Positions 49,536 through 58,362 of a stretch of 64,000 bases of DNA are shown here, in pieces. A program made the position numbers and the translations under genes. The stretch is from the NCBI GenBank assembly GCA_034430555.1, contig DAOUEM010000362.1, forward strand, positions 1 through 64,000, given 5' to 3'. The stretch comes from DAOTXK01 sp034430555 (GTDB lineage: Bacteria; Chloroflexota; Anaerolineae; Aggregatilineales; Ch27). Every line of letters starts with the position of its first letter. The stretch's first letter is position 1. Below the pieces are notes generated by a model that did not search any database, was not told the DNA's origin, and worked only from the letters and a program-made list of their open reading frames with translations.

Positions 49536-51848
49536 ATGCCAGGCGAGTTAGTCGGCACGACCCTGGGGCCGTATCACATCCAGAAGGACCTGAACCGGGG
49601 CGGCATGGCCACCGTGTACCAGGGCGTGCATACCGCGCGCCAGGTCCCCGTCGCCATCAAAGTGCTGCCGGTTTATTTCGCCCACGACCCGCAGTTCCTC
49701 AAGCGCTTCCGGCGGGAAGCCCGCGCCGCTGTCACGCTCAAGCACCCGCACATCGTGCGCGTCTACGATTCTGGCGAGGCGCAGGGCGTGCCCTACATCG
49801 TGATGGAGTATGTGCCCGGCGGCACGCTCAAGGACCTGCTGGAGCGCGAATCGCTGCCCCTGGCCCGGATCGCGCTGGTCATCCGGCAGGTGGCGGATGC
49901 CCTGGATTACGCCCACCGGCAGGGCATCGTGCACCGTGACGTCAAACCCTCCAACGTGCTGGTGGCCGCGCCGGATATATTTAAGCTCTCCGATTTTGGG
50001 ATCGCCAAAACCGCGGACGATGACAGCGGCCTCACCGCCCTGACCGGCACCGGCGTCAGCGTGGGCACGGCGGCTTACATGGCCCCGGAGCAGGCCCTGG
50101 AAGCGGCCAGCGCCGACCAGCGGGCCGACATTTATTCGCTGGGCGTGATGCTCTACCTGATGGTGTCCGGTAAGCTGCCCTACAATGCCGACACGCCGAT
50201 GGGCCTGCTGGCCCAGCACATCTACGAGCCGGTGCCCGCCGTGCGCCGCGACCGGCCCGGCCTGCCGGAAGCCCTCGAGCACATCCTGCTCAAGGCGATG
50301 GCCAAAGACCCGGACGCCCGCTTCCAGTCCGCGCCGGAGTTGGCCGCTCGCCTGGACGATGTCCTCGCCCGGCGGCCGGTGTCTATCGACGTGGAGCTGC
50401 CGCCGCCGCTGCCCGACGAGCCGACCGGCCTGATCGAGGAGACCGCCGGCGTCGGGTTGAGCGCCCCGCCGCCGCCGACCGTGGTCGAGCCGGCCATGGC
50501 CATCGTGCCGGACGATACCGCCTCCGAGATTTCCGACCTGCTCAGCGGTATGAAGCGCCAGCACCGGACGCTCTTCCGCGCCGCGCTGGCCGCCTACGAC
50601 CTGGGCAATCTGGACTCCTCCCGCCGGCTGCTGATGCAGATTCTGCGCCTGGACGACCGGGTGGCTCCCGCCTGGCTGCTGCTCAGCTACCTGGAGGAAA
50701 ACTGGTACGATCAGAAGCAGTGCGCCGACAACGCACTGGCCGTCGCGCCGGAGATGGAAGACGCCCGGCTGCGCGTCGAACAACTGGAAGCCGAGCGGCT
50801 GCCGGCCACCTTTGGCCGCATGCACAGCGTCATCCCGGCGGTGAAGGAAGCCCATGACGCGGCCATGGACGCCTACTTCCAGCAGAGCGAATTGGAGACG
50901 CCCTTCGGCGATCCGCTGGACGACCCCAACCAGTGCCCTTACTGCGGGGTGGTCAACGACGCCGGCCGTAATACCTGCGCCCATTGCAAAAACAACATGA
51001 TGCGCCAGCAAAAGCTCAAGCGCGAGGCGATCCCGGCCCTGCGCCTGGCCTTCGCCCTCAACCTGGGCGCGGTGGTGCTGGTGCTGCTGCAATTGTTCCC
51101 GCCGCTGCTGTGGACGTGGTACATCGGCATCCCGGATAATACCCGGATGCAGATGTTCATCGGCGACGTGTTCGCCACGCGCATGGCGAAGCTGGTGGCC
51201 GGCGACTTCACCGCCATCCTGACGCCGACGCTGTTTCTGTTCCTGGTGGGTGCCGGTATCGTCCGGATTATCCTGCTGCTGGCCGTCCAGGTGGGATTGC
51301 GCTGGCGGTCGTCGTGGGCTTATTATGGCGGGCTGTTCGCCTTCGCCCTGGAGCTGGTGTGGGGCGCGCTGGCGCTGGCGCTCGGCTGGACCGGTATCTT
51401 CGTCGGCGTCATCGCTGCCTTGATCGCCGTCGGCGGCCTGTTCTCGCTGGGCGCGGCTTCCGTCAATTTTGGCGTCAACACCGAGCGGATTCGGGTCCTG
51501 CCGGAGGGCAAACTCAAAAGTGGTAAGGCTTTTTGGGAACTTGGCAAGCAGTATCAACGTAATGGTTTATGGGCGATGGCGGTGGCGCAGTACCGGGCGG
51601 CGGTCGCGGCAGCGCCGAACCGTGCCGAGCATTATAAGTCGCTGGGCATCGGGTATAATAAGCTGGGCCGGACGGATCGCGCCTTGCCTGCCCTGGAGCA
51701 GGCCGCCCGCCTGGACCCCACCGACCTGGAGACGATGGTCCTGCTGAAGCGGCTGCGCCAGGAGCGCGAGGCCGGCGCCGCGGGTCAGACCGTCGACCGC
51801 GCCGGCGCGCCCCCATCACAACCGTTGTCAGAGCAGACTCCTTCTTAG
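49536..51848 (+). CDS. Membrane Ser/Thr protein kinase with zinc ribbon and TPR
   Basis: 770 residues. PASTA-less Hanks kinase domain at 1-265: Gly loop NRGGMATVYQG, Lys42 in VAIKVLP, catalytic Asp135 in HRDVKPSN, DFGIAK and MAPEQ are all intact, so it should be active. A Pro-rich linker and helical TPR-like region follow (RAALAAYDLGNLDSSRRLLMQILRL), then a zinc ribbon (CPYCGVVNDAGRNTCAHC, about 467-485), four membrane helices (about 505-650) and C-terminal TPRs (KAFWELGKQYQRNGLWAMAVAQYRAAV). ATG 49536 with AGGGAG upstream. Location beside pspA suggests it phosphorylates envelope-stress components. Confidence 0.88.
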   Translation: MPGELVGTTLGPYHIQKDLNRGGMATVYQGVHTARQVPVAIKVLPVYFAHDPQFLKRFRREARAAVTLKHPHIVRVYDSGEAQGVPYIVMEYVPGGTLKDLLERESLPLARIALVIRQVADALDYAHRQGIVHRDVKPSNVLVAAPDIFKLSDFGIAKTADDDSGLTALTGTGVSVGTAAYMAPEQALEAASADQRADIYSLGVMLYLMVSGKLPYNADTPMGLLAQHIYEPVPAVRRDRPGLPEALEHILLKAMAKDPDARFQSAPELAARLDDVLARRPVSIDVELPPPLPDEPTGLIEETAGVGLSAPPPPTVVEPAMAIVPDDTASEISDLLSGMKRQHRTLFRAALAAYDLGNLDSSRRLLMQILRLDDRVAPAWLLLSYLEENWYDQKQCADNALAVAPEMEDARLRVEQLEAERLPATFGRMHSVIPAVKEAHDAAMDAYFQQSELETPFGDPLDDPNQCPYCGVVNDAGRNTCAHCKNNMMRQQKLKREAIPALRLAFALNLGAVVLVLLQLFPPLLWTWYIGIPDNTRMQMFIGDVFATRMAKLVAGDFTAILTPTLFLFLVGAGIVRIILLLAVQVGLRWRSSWAYYGGLFAFALELVWGALALALGWTGIFVGVIAALIAVGGLFSLGAASVNFGVNTERIRVLPEGKLKSGKAFWELGKQYQRNGLWAMAVAQYRAAVAAAPNRAEHYKSLGIGYNKLGRTDRALPALEQAARLDPTDLETMVLLKRLRQEREAGAAGQTVDRAGAPPSQPLSEQTPS

Positions 51849-51866
51849 GGAGCGGGATAGTTTTCG

Positions 51867-52700
51867 ATGAGCGAAGAGATTAGTGCACGGGAAGAAATGC
51901 GCAACCGGGCGACGCGCGCCATCATCGCCGACGCCTTTTTCCGCTGGGAAAGCGCCGCGACCATCGCCCTGACGATGCTGCTGGCCTTTTTCCTGCCGAC
52001 GCTGCCGGCCCCCTTCGAGTGGTGGCAGTGGTGGTTCTGGATCATCGGCGGCCTGGCGGCGGAAGCGGCCTTGATCGTGGCCCACGTCACCGACCCGCGG
52101 GCTGCCGATGCTGCCGTGGCCCGCATGTTCCACGAAGAGTACAACCCGCAGGACATCCAGAACCGGGTCACGCGCCAGCGGATGCTCAAGGCGCTGGAAT
52201 ACCGCGCCGGCATCGTCGGTATGATCGGGACCAAGACCGGCGTCATGAAGTTGAGCTTCGAGGAAACGCTGGGCGAGATCGACGACTGGATCGGCCAGAT
52301 TCATCGGCTGGCCCGCAAGATGGACAACTTCGAGGAGAACTCCATCCTGGATCGCGATCGGAAGGCCGTGCCCAACGAATTACGCAACCTGCGCCGCCGC
52401 CTGGAGATCGAAAGGTCGGAGACCGTGCGCCAGGAGCTGCTGGAAGCCATTCACCTCAAAGAGCAGCAGATGGAGAACCTCAACGCCGTGGCCGATAACA
52501 TGAAGCGCGCCGACATCCAGCTGGAGAATACGCTGGCCGCCCTGGGCACGCTCTACGCGCAGATGCAGGTCATCGATACCAAGGACCTGGACAGCGCCCG
52601 CGCGCGCCGCCTGCGTGACGAGATCCATGACGAGGTGGCCGAATTACAGGATACCATCACGGCGATGGACGAGGTTTACGCCGTCAACCTGCGGGAGTAA
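51867..52700 (+). CDS. Two-helix membrane protein with long coiled coil
   Basis: 277 residues. Two helices (TIALTMLLAFFLPTL and WWFWIIGGLAAEAALIVAHV) lie near the N-terminus; residues 95-277 are charged and helical (LEIERSETVRQELLEAIHLK, MENLNAVADNMKRAD), predicted coiled coil projecting into the cytoplasm. No family recognised. It begins 18 bases after the kinase gene and probably belongs to the same transcript, acting as a membrane tether for PspA or a kinase substrate; this is inference. Confidence 0.75.
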   Translation: MSEEISAREEMRNRATRAIIADAFFRWESAATIALTMLLAFFLPTLPAPFEWWQWWFWIIGGLAAEAALIVAHVTDPRAADAAVARMFHEEYNPQDIQNRVTRQRMLKALEYRAGIVGMIGTKTGVMKLSFEETLGEIDDWIGQIHRLARKMDNFEENSILDRDRKAVPNELRNLRRRLEIERSETVRQELLEAIHLKEQQMENLNAVADNMKRADIQLENTLAALGTLYAQMQVIDTKDLDSARARRLRDEIHDEVAELQDTITAMDEVYAVNLRE

Positions 52701-52804
52701 GCGGCCTTTTGCCGGCGGCATTCTACCGGCGGCCTTTTGCCAGCGGCTTTACGCCGGTTGACCAATCGCTATCTGAGGGCATTGGTGGAGGGTGGTGGGA
52801 AACA

Positions 52805-53455
52805 ATGGACGATATTCTGCTGTCACTCTTTTCCGAACCGAATCTGTTGTATATCGTTTTGATCACCGCGGCCTGGGTCGGGGTGCTGGCCCTGTTCGTG
52901 CCCGGCACCGGCGTGATCGAGCTGGCGGCGGCGGTGGGTCTGCTGGTGGGAATCGGGGGGCTGGCCGCTGCCGGGGGCAGCGTGATCGGCCTGATCCTGT
53001 TCGGGGTTTCGTTTGGCCTGGTGGCCCTGGCGATCCTGCGCCTGTTTTCCCAGGTGGGGCCTGCCGGGCGGATGAGGGTGTCCGATTGGCCGGCTTCCAT
53101 ATGGGCCCTGGTGCTGGGCGCGACGCTGGTGCAGTTTTTCGGCGGGGTTGCGCTGGCGGTCAGCCTGCCCGATCTCTCGCTGGCGACCGTCGGGCTGCTG
53201 GCGCTGGGGTCGCTGGCCATCTTCCGCTGGATGCTGATGCCCACGGTGAACGCGCTGCGCCCGCCGCCGCAGTCCGGGGCCGAATCGCTGATCGGCGAGC
53301 GGGCCGAGGTCCGCTTCGCGTCGGAAGCGCCCGGCAAACCAGGCACGGTCTTCCTCAACGGCGAGCTGTGGCAGGCCGTGGCCGACAGGCCGCTGGTCGT
53401 CGGTGAAACCGTCGAGGTGACGAGCCGCGACGGGATGCGGCTGCACGTGCGGTGA
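52805..53455 (+). CDS. NfeD-like membrane protein
   Basis: 216 residues. Three or four membrane helices (LYIVLITAAWVGVLALFV, LAAAVGLLVGIGGLAAAGG, VIGLILFGVSFGLVALAIL, WALVLGATLVQFFGGVALAV) precede a C-terminal OB-fold (about 150-216: LIGERAEVRFASE, GTVFLNGELWQAVADRPL, VGETVEVTSRDGMRLHV), the NfeD signature. NfeD proteins partner flotillins in membrane microdomains; no flotillin is present here. ATG 52805 is preceded by a G-rich stretch with GGAGG; the longer frame from 52709 is unlikely. Confidence 0.82.
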   Translation: MDDILLSLFSEPNLLYIVLITAAWVGVLALFVPGTGVIELAAAVGLLVGIGGLAAAGGSVIGLILFGVSFGLVALAILRLFSQVGPAGRMRVSDWPASIWALVLGATLVQFFGGVALAVSLPDLSLATVGLLALGSLAIFRWMLMPTVNALRPPPQSGAESLIGERAEVRFASEAPGKPGTVFLNGELWQAVADRPLVVGETVEVTSRDGMRLHVR

Positions 53456-53563
53456 CTCGAGTCGCCCGGCGGCGAGACCTGATCCGGCCTGGTGGTTTAT
53501 TGGGGGCGGCCCGCGGGTGATGTGATCCGGCGGGCTGCCCGTGTTGTTTGGTAACCCTGGTAC

Positions 53564-54034
53564 ATGACGACAGACACAAATTCCCTTGCTGACCACTACC
53601 GTCTCGCGCGGACCTCCTGGCGTGATGTCGGCGCCATTTATCGCCTGCAAAAAGCCGTCTTCCCCCAGGATGCGCTGTCCTGGCCGGAGGTGCTGTTCCT
53701 GCTGCTGTGGCCCGGCTTCCATAACCTGAAGGCGCTCTCGCCCGGCGGGGAGGTGGCGGGATATGTCTGCGGGGGGCGGCTGCCCGTCGGCAGCAAAATC
53801 TGGATCATGATGATCGGCGTGCACCCGGCCCACCAGCGGCGCGGCCTGGGACGCCGCCTGCTGACCGCCTCGGAGGAAACGCTGGACGGCAGCGCCATCT
53901 ACCTCACCGTACGCGCCAGTAATACGCCCGCCAGCATGCTTTATCAGCAGGCCGGCTATCGGCAGGTCCGGGTGAAACGGCGCTGGTATCCCGGCGGCGA
54001 AGACGGCATCGAGATGCGCAAGGACCGGCTGTAA
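53564..54034 (+). CDS. GNAT-family N-acetyltransferase
   Basis: 156 residues. Typical GNAT layout: N-terminal strand-helix (RTSWRDVGAIYRLQKAVFPQD), WIMMIGVHPAHQRRGLGRRLL with the acetyl-CoA P-loop (QRRGLG, about 91-97), then LTVRASNTPASMLYQQAGYRQV. The text is close to RimI-type acetyltransferases, which modify protein N-termini, though small-molecule substrates are possible. Confidence 0.85.
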   Translation: MTTDTNSLADHYRLARTSWRDVGAIYRLQKAVFPQDALSWPEVLFLLLWPGFHNLKALSPGGEVAGYVCGGRLPVGSKIWIMMIGVHPAHQRRGLGRRLLTASEETLDGSAIYLTVRASNTPASMLYQQAGYRQVRVKRRWYPGGEDGIEMRKDRL

Positions 54035-54055
54035 GCCGCGGCTGCTCGCTCCGTA

Positions 54056-54553
54056 TCACGTTTCCTCGATCTCAGCAAATCGCAGATGGTCGCCGGCCAG
54101 GTCCAGCACGGCCACCGAGCGCGGTCCGCGCCGGGTGCTGCCCAGCGCGCCGGGGTTGATCACGCGCGTCTGGCCGATCCGGTCGTCGCGCCGGGCGTGG
54201 GTGTGCCCGTGCAGCACGTAACGATAGGTCTGCGCTTCGATCAGGTTTTGCAGCACCTCGTCGTGATGGCCGTGCATCATGGCGATGGGGTGGCCGTCCA
54301 GCGTCAGGCTGACCTGCTCGCGCGGCGGCGTGGCCCCGATGGCGCGCGCGGCGTCGGCCAGTTCGGCCAGCTGCCGGTCCATGTTGCCGCTCACAAAGGT
54401 GATCGTCCAGCCCGCGAACACGCCCACGAAGCCCGGCGTGGTTATGTCGCCGCAGTGCAGGAGCTGGCTCACTCCCTCGGCGCGAAAGATGGCCAGCGCG
54501 GCCAGGGTGTTGGCCTGGTGGTCGTGTGTATCGGAGAGAATGCCGATTTTCAT
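54056..54553 (-). CDS. YfcE/MJ0936-type phosphodiesterase
   Basis: 165 residues, the usual length for YfcE-type enzymes. Metal motifs: LSDTHDHQANTLAAL (Asp7, His9), LLHCGDI, VSGNMDR, MMHGHHDE and LHGHTHARRDD. These enzymes hydrolyse artificial phosphodiesters and possibly cyclic nucleotides in vivo. It converges on the GNAT gene with 21 bases between and starts 31 bases after the histidine phosphatase on the same strand. Confidence 0.88.
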   Translation of the reverse strand: MKIGILSDTHDHQANTLAALAIFRAEGVSQLLHCGDITTPGFVGVFAGWTITFVSGNMDRQLAELADAARAIGATPPREQVSLTLDGHPIAMMHGHHDEVLQNLIEAQTYRYVLHGHTHARRDDRIGQTRVINPGALGSTRRGPRSVAVLDLAGDHLRFAEIEET

Positions 54554-54584
54554 CAGGGCGACTCCTCGTCGGCTGCGATTAGAA

Positions 54585-55178
54585 TTACGGCTGCGGCAGG
54601 CCGGAGTAGGGCGCGGGCAGGAATTCCGTCAGCGGGCGTTGAGTGGCGCGGTCCACGGCGGCCACGGTGCAGAAGCCCAGTCCCCGCCACCACGTCGGCG
54701 ACGGGGCTTCGCCGCGTCGGTGGGCGACGTACAGGGTGAGCACCAGCCCGTGCGTGATCACCGCCGCCGACTCGGGTTCGTCGTGCCGGGCCAGCACGTC
54801 GGCGATGCCCGCCTGGAAGCGTGCCAGGGCGGCGGCGGCCGTCTCCCATCCACGATAGCGCTCTTCCCGATGGGCGAAAAATGCCTCGACTGCCGCCACG
54901 TAAGCCGCCTGGTCCGGGGCGCTGTAGGCGCTGCGATCGACTTCGTTGAGCGCGCTCAGCGGCCGGACCGGCTGCCCGCCGTAGGCGGCCACGCGCTCGG
55001 CGGGTTGGATGGCTTTGCGCTCCGCGCTGGGATAGAGGGCCGCCACGTGCCGCCAGAACGGCGCGGCGATCAGCGCTTCCACCTGGGCGCGGCCTTCCGG
55101 GCTGAGGTCCCATTCAGCCACGGGTGTATTGAGGTCGACCTGGGTGTGCGGGTGTCGGATCAGGTAAAGCAGGGGCAT
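54585..55178 (-). CDS. Histidine phosphatase superfamily protein
   Basis: 197 residues. The catalytic motif is LIRHPHT (family RHG; Gly replaced by Pro, seen in some members), the second His is in VITHGLVLTLYVAH, and an Arg-Glu acid/base region is replaced by ALNEVDRSAY (about 78-87). Probable phosphomonoesterase of unknown substrate. ATG 55178, divergent from ytxH; it may be cotranscribed with the phosphodiesterase gene. Confidence 0.82.
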   Translation of the reverse strand: MPLLYLIRHPHTQVDLNTPVAEWDLSPEGRAQVEALIAAPFWRHVAALYPSAERKAIQPAERVAAYGGQPVRPLSALNEVDRSAYSAPDQAAYVAAVEAFFAHREERYRGWETAAAALARFQAGIADVLARHDEPESAAVITHGLVLTLYVAHRRGEAPSPTWWRGLGFCTVAAVDRATQRPLTEFLPAPYSGLPQP

Positions 55179-55235
55179 ACGGTCCTCCCGGCCGGGTGAT
55201 GGGCCTATCCGGGGCTTATTGTACCGCTAATGGCG

Positions 55236-55249
55236 GATGACGCGTCATC
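55236..55249. promoter_or_regulatory. 14-bp perfect palindrome between divergent genes
   Basis: GATGACGCGTCATC is its own reverse complement. A half-site GATGACG recurs at 55254-55260, on the -35 of the YtxH-gene promoter. Such a full plus half site suits a dimeric repressor serving both directions. Confidence 0.55.
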
Positions 55250-55254
55250 GACAG

Positions 55255-55282
55255 ATGACGATAGCCGCGTTTCTGGTATAAT
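55255..55282 (+). promoter_or_regulatory. Promoter of the YtxH-domain gene
   Basis: ATGACG (55255-55260) and TATAAT (55277-55282) with 16 bases between, 43 bases before the start codon. The -35 overlaps a repeat half-site. Confidence 0.6.
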
Positions 55283-55324
55283 GAGTCTGACCTGACCCTG
55301 TGGCGTGACACGGAGGCACATCCC

Positions 55325-55555
55325 ATGCGGCGCTTATTCCTGTTTTTCCTGGGCGTGATGCTCGGCGCGGCGGTTGGCGTGGCGCTGGCCATGCTGCTGG
55401 CTCCGGCTTCCGGCAACCGGATGCGCGAGGAAGCGAAAGAGTACTACGATCAACTGCTGGCGGAAGCCCGCAAAGCCGCCGAAGCGCGCCGCCAGGAGCT
55501 GCAAATGGAATTGAACACCATGACCGGCGCGGCGGAGGCTGACGCCGGGTCGTGA
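55325..55555 (+). CDS. YtxH-domain small membrane protein
   Basis: 76 residues: one N-terminal membrane helix (LFLFFLGVMLGAAVGVALAMLLAP) ending in the YtxH-typical LLAPASGNRMREE, then a charged helix (YYDQLLAEARKAAEARRQEL). YtxH-type proteins are general-stress membrane proteins of unknown biochemical role. The upstream palindrome and good promoter suggest regulated expression. Confidence 0.82.
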   Translation: MRRLFLFFLGVMLGAAVGVALAMLLAPASGNRMREEAKEYYDQLLAEARKAAEARRQELQMELNTMTGAAEADAGS

Positions 55556-55716
55556 GCCAGCGCGACACATCCGATTGGCACCATACCGTGATATCATCCT
55601 AAGCTTTTGCGGACGGAATCACGGTTTTTTTTGTAGGCAACAGTGCCCATCACCGCCTGTAATAGCTTTCAACTGATCGCTGGAACCTGTTGACTGACGA
55701 CCCAAGGACCTGACCG

Positions 55717-56997
55717 ATGCGTATCACCATTCTGACCTACGGCACGCGCGGTGACGTGCAGCCCTACGTGGCTTTGGGCGTGGGCTTGCAGCGGGCCGGC
55801 TTCCGCGTGCGCCTGGCCGCCCCGGAGCCGTTCAAGGCGTTTGTGACGGGGCAAGAGCTGGACTTCGCGCCGCTGGCCGGCGACATCACCGAACTCTCGC
55901 GCGGGCTGGTCGATGAGGCCGGCCACAACCTGCTGCGCACCATCCCCGTGCTGATGGAGTACATTCTGCCGCTGGCTCTGCAGGTGCTGGCCGGCGTTGA
56001 GGACGCCTGCCGCGATGCCGATGCCATCATCTATACTTTCCTGCTGGCCGTGCCCGGCCACGAAAACGCCCGCGAGCGCGGCGTGCCGGACTTTTTCGCC
56101 CAGGTTTATCCGCTCTTTGTGCCGACGGCGGGTTACCCGGCGCTGATGTTCCCCCGGCTGCCCCCGACCGATCCTCGGCTGACCGGCGCCTACAACCGCC
56201 TGACGCACGCCATTTTCACCGGCGTCTACTGGGGATTCGGCCGCCTGTCTTACAACTGGCTGCGCCGTTCCCACCCCGAGCTGACGCCGCTCTCCGGTTG
56301 GCCCTTTGCCGTGCAGGACCGTCCCCCGCCGCCGGCGCTGTTCGGCTTCAGTCCGCTCGTGGTCCCGCCCCCTGCCGATTGGTCCTCGGACGAGGGTCGC
56401 CAGCGCGTGCACGTGACCGGCTACTGGCACCTGCCGCCCGCCGACGATTGGGTGCCGCCGCCCGACCTGCTGGCCTTCCTGGAGGATGGGCCGCCGCCGG
56501 TGTACGTCGGTTTTGGTAGCATGATCACGCGGGATGCCGCCCAAATCACCGCCGTGATCCTGGAAGCGCTGGCGAAGGCCGGTCAGCGCGGCGTGCTGCT
56601 GGGCGGCTGGGGCGACTTCGGCGGGGCGGACCTGCCCGCTTCGGTGTTTCGTATCGATTCGGCCCCGCACGAGTGGTTGTTCCCCCGCATGACGGCGGTG
56701 GTGCATCACGGCGGGGCGGGGACCACGGCCGTCGGGCTGCGGGCCGGGGTGCCCTCGATCCTGCTGCCGCTGACGGCGGATCAACCCTTCTGGGGGCAGC
56801 GGGTGGTTGCCCTCGGCGTCGGGCCGGACCCGATCCCGCGCGGGCGGCTCACGGCGGAGAAGCTGGCCTACGCCATCCGGGTAGCCGTGACGCACGAACC
56901 GATGCGCCGGCGGGCCGCGGCAGTCGGCGCGCAAATCCGGGCGGAAGACGGGGTGGGGGAAGCGGTGCGGATTATTCAACGGGCTTTGGAGGGATAA
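55717..56997 (+). CDS. GT1/UGT-like glycosyltransferase, copy A
   Basis: 426 residues. GT-B fold with N-terminal TYGTRGDVQPYVALGVGL (about 6-23) and C-terminal donor-binding block VVHHGGAGTTAVGLRAGVPS (about 328-347) followed by LTADQPFWGQRV. This matches sterol/lipid/macrolide glucosyltransferases of the UGT type. Likely acceptor: a membrane lipid, carotenoid or hopanoid. It is followed after four bases by a paralog; the C-terminal DNA of the two is nearly identical in patches. Confidence 0.9.
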   Translation: MRITILTYGTRGDVQPYVALGVGLQRAGFRVRLAAPEPFKAFVTGQELDFAPLAGDITELSRGLVDEAGHNLLRTIPVLMEYILPLALQVLAGVEDACRDADAIIYTFLLAVPGHENARERGVPDFFAQVYPLFVPTAGYPALMFPRLPPTDPRLTGAYNRLTHAIFTGVYWGFGRLSYNWLRRSHPELTPLSGWPFAVQDRPPPPALFGFSPLVVPPPADWSSDEGRQRVHVTGYWHLPPADDWVPPPDLLAFLEDGPPPVYVGFGSMITRDAAQITAVILEALAKAGQRGVLLGGWGDFGGADLPASVFRIDSAPHEWLFPRMTAVVHHGGAGTTAVGLRAGVPSILLPLTADQPFWGQRVVALGVGPDPIPRGRLTAEKLAYAIRVAVTHEPMRRRAAAVGAQIRAEDGVGEAVRIIQRALEG

Positions 56998-57001
56998 CGA
57001 T

Positions 57002-58273
57002 ATGCGGCTTTCGATGTTGGCGGTGGGTTCGCGGGGCGACGTGCAGCCTTACGTGGCGCTGGCGTTGGGCCTCAAAAATGCCGGGCACGAGGTGCGCCTG
57101 TGCGCCGGCAGCGACTTCGAGGCCTTCATCACCGGCTACGGGCTGGAGTTCGTTTCGTTGGGCGTGGACATGCGCGCCTTCGTCGACGAATACATGCAGG
57201 ATGCGCTTCGTTCCGGCCGCAATGCGCCGCGCGCCATCCGCGATGTGGTGCGCCAGGGTTTGCAGTTCGGCGACGCCATGATGCGGGGGGTGGCAGCGGC
57301 CTTCGACGGGGCCGACGCCGTGATCGCCTCGCTGGTGGGAATGAACATGAGCTACCACGTCGCCGAAAAGCGGGGTGTGCCGCTGCTCCTGGCGCTGACC
57401 CTGCCGCTGCCGGGCCGCACGTCGGCTTTCCCCAGCCCGATCTTCCCACCCCTGCCGCTGGACGGCGGGCGCTTCAACCGGCTGACCCACGACCTGGCGG
57501 AGACCATGCTGTGGCTGATGCTGCGCTGGCCGGTCAACTTCTGGCGGCGTCGGGAGGGCCTGCCGCCGCAAAGCACCTTCCGCTGGCCGTTCCGCGCCAT
57601 GAACGGTCGACCGCTGCCCGCGCTGCACGCCGTCAGCCCGTCGGTGCTGCCGCCGCCGCCCGACTGGGGCGATCACGAGCGCCTGACCGGTTACTGGTTC
57701 CTGCCCGCCCCGGACGAGTGGCAGCCGCCCGCCGACCTGCTCGCTTTCCTGGAGGGTGGCCCGCCGCCGGTGGTCGTCGGCTTTGGCAGCATGGCCTCCC
57801 GCGATCCGGAGGAAACCGCGCTCATCGTGCGGGAGGCGGTGCGACGCAGCGGCCAGCGCGCCGTTTACCTGACCGGCTGGGGCGCGCAGGGGGACATCGA
57901 CTGGCCGGACGCGATGTACGTGACCGCGGCCATCCCCCACGACTGGCTGTTCCCCCGTGTGGCGGCGGTGGTGCATCACGGCGGGGCCGGGACCGTCGCT
58001 GCCGGGCTGCGGGCCGGGCGTCCCACCGTGGTCGTGCCCTTTTTTGGCGATCAGCCGTTCTGGGGGCAGCGGGTGGTTGCCCTGGGCGTCGGGCCGGAAC
58101 CGATCCCGCGCGGGCGGCTCACGGCGGAGTCGCTGGCTTATGCCCTGCGCGTGGCCGCGACGCACCAACCGATCCGGCAGCGGGCCGCGGCGCTGGGCGA
58201 ACGCATCCGGGCGGAAGACGGGGTAGGGGAAGCGGTGCGTTTGATCGAGGCACAATTGGCCCATTTGGCCTGA
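57002..58273 (+). CDS. GT1/UGT-like glycosyltransferase, copy B
   Basis: 423 residues, paralog of copy A. AVGSRGDVQPYVALALGLKN opens the acceptor domain, and VVHHGGAGTVAAGLRAGRPT plus FFGDQPFWGQRVVALGVG close the donor domain. The acceptor half has diverged strongly from copy A (for example PGRTSAFPSPIFPPLPLDG), while the last 100 residues remain very close. That suggests different acceptors with the same sugar donor. Translation is probably coupled to copy A. Confidence 0.9.
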   Translation: MRLSMLAVGSRGDVQPYVALALGLKNAGHEVRLCAGSDFEAFITGYGLEFVSLGVDMRAFVDEYMQDALRSGRNAPRAIRDVVRQGLQFGDAMMRGVAAAFDGADAVIASLVGMNMSYHVAEKRGVPLLLALTLPLPGRTSAFPSPIFPPLPLDGGRFNRLTHDLAETMLWLMLRWPVNFWRRREGLPPQSTFRWPFRAMNGRPLPALHAVSPSVLPPPPDWGDHERLTGYWFLPAPDEWQPPADLLAFLEGGPPPVVVGFGSMASRDPEETALIVREAVRRSGQRAVYLTGWGAQGDIDWPDAMYVTAAIPHDWLFPRVAAVVHHGGAGTVAAGLRAGRPTVVVPFFGDQPFWGQRVVALGVGPEPIPRGRLTAESLAYALRVAATHQPIRQRAAALGERIRAEDGVGEAVRLIEAQLAHLA

Positions 58274-58362
58274 TTCTGGCGCGCAAATGTTCGATTTTGC
58301 TTAAAAACTTGGGTTATCTTTGGGATAACTTGGGAAAAACCAACCGCCTTGGGGGGCATACC

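Noticed and set aside
57100..58362. Upstream extension of the acetyltransferase frame to 572 codons
   Set aside because: It runs out of frame through the second glycosyltransferase; the GNAT domain starts at ATG 58363.
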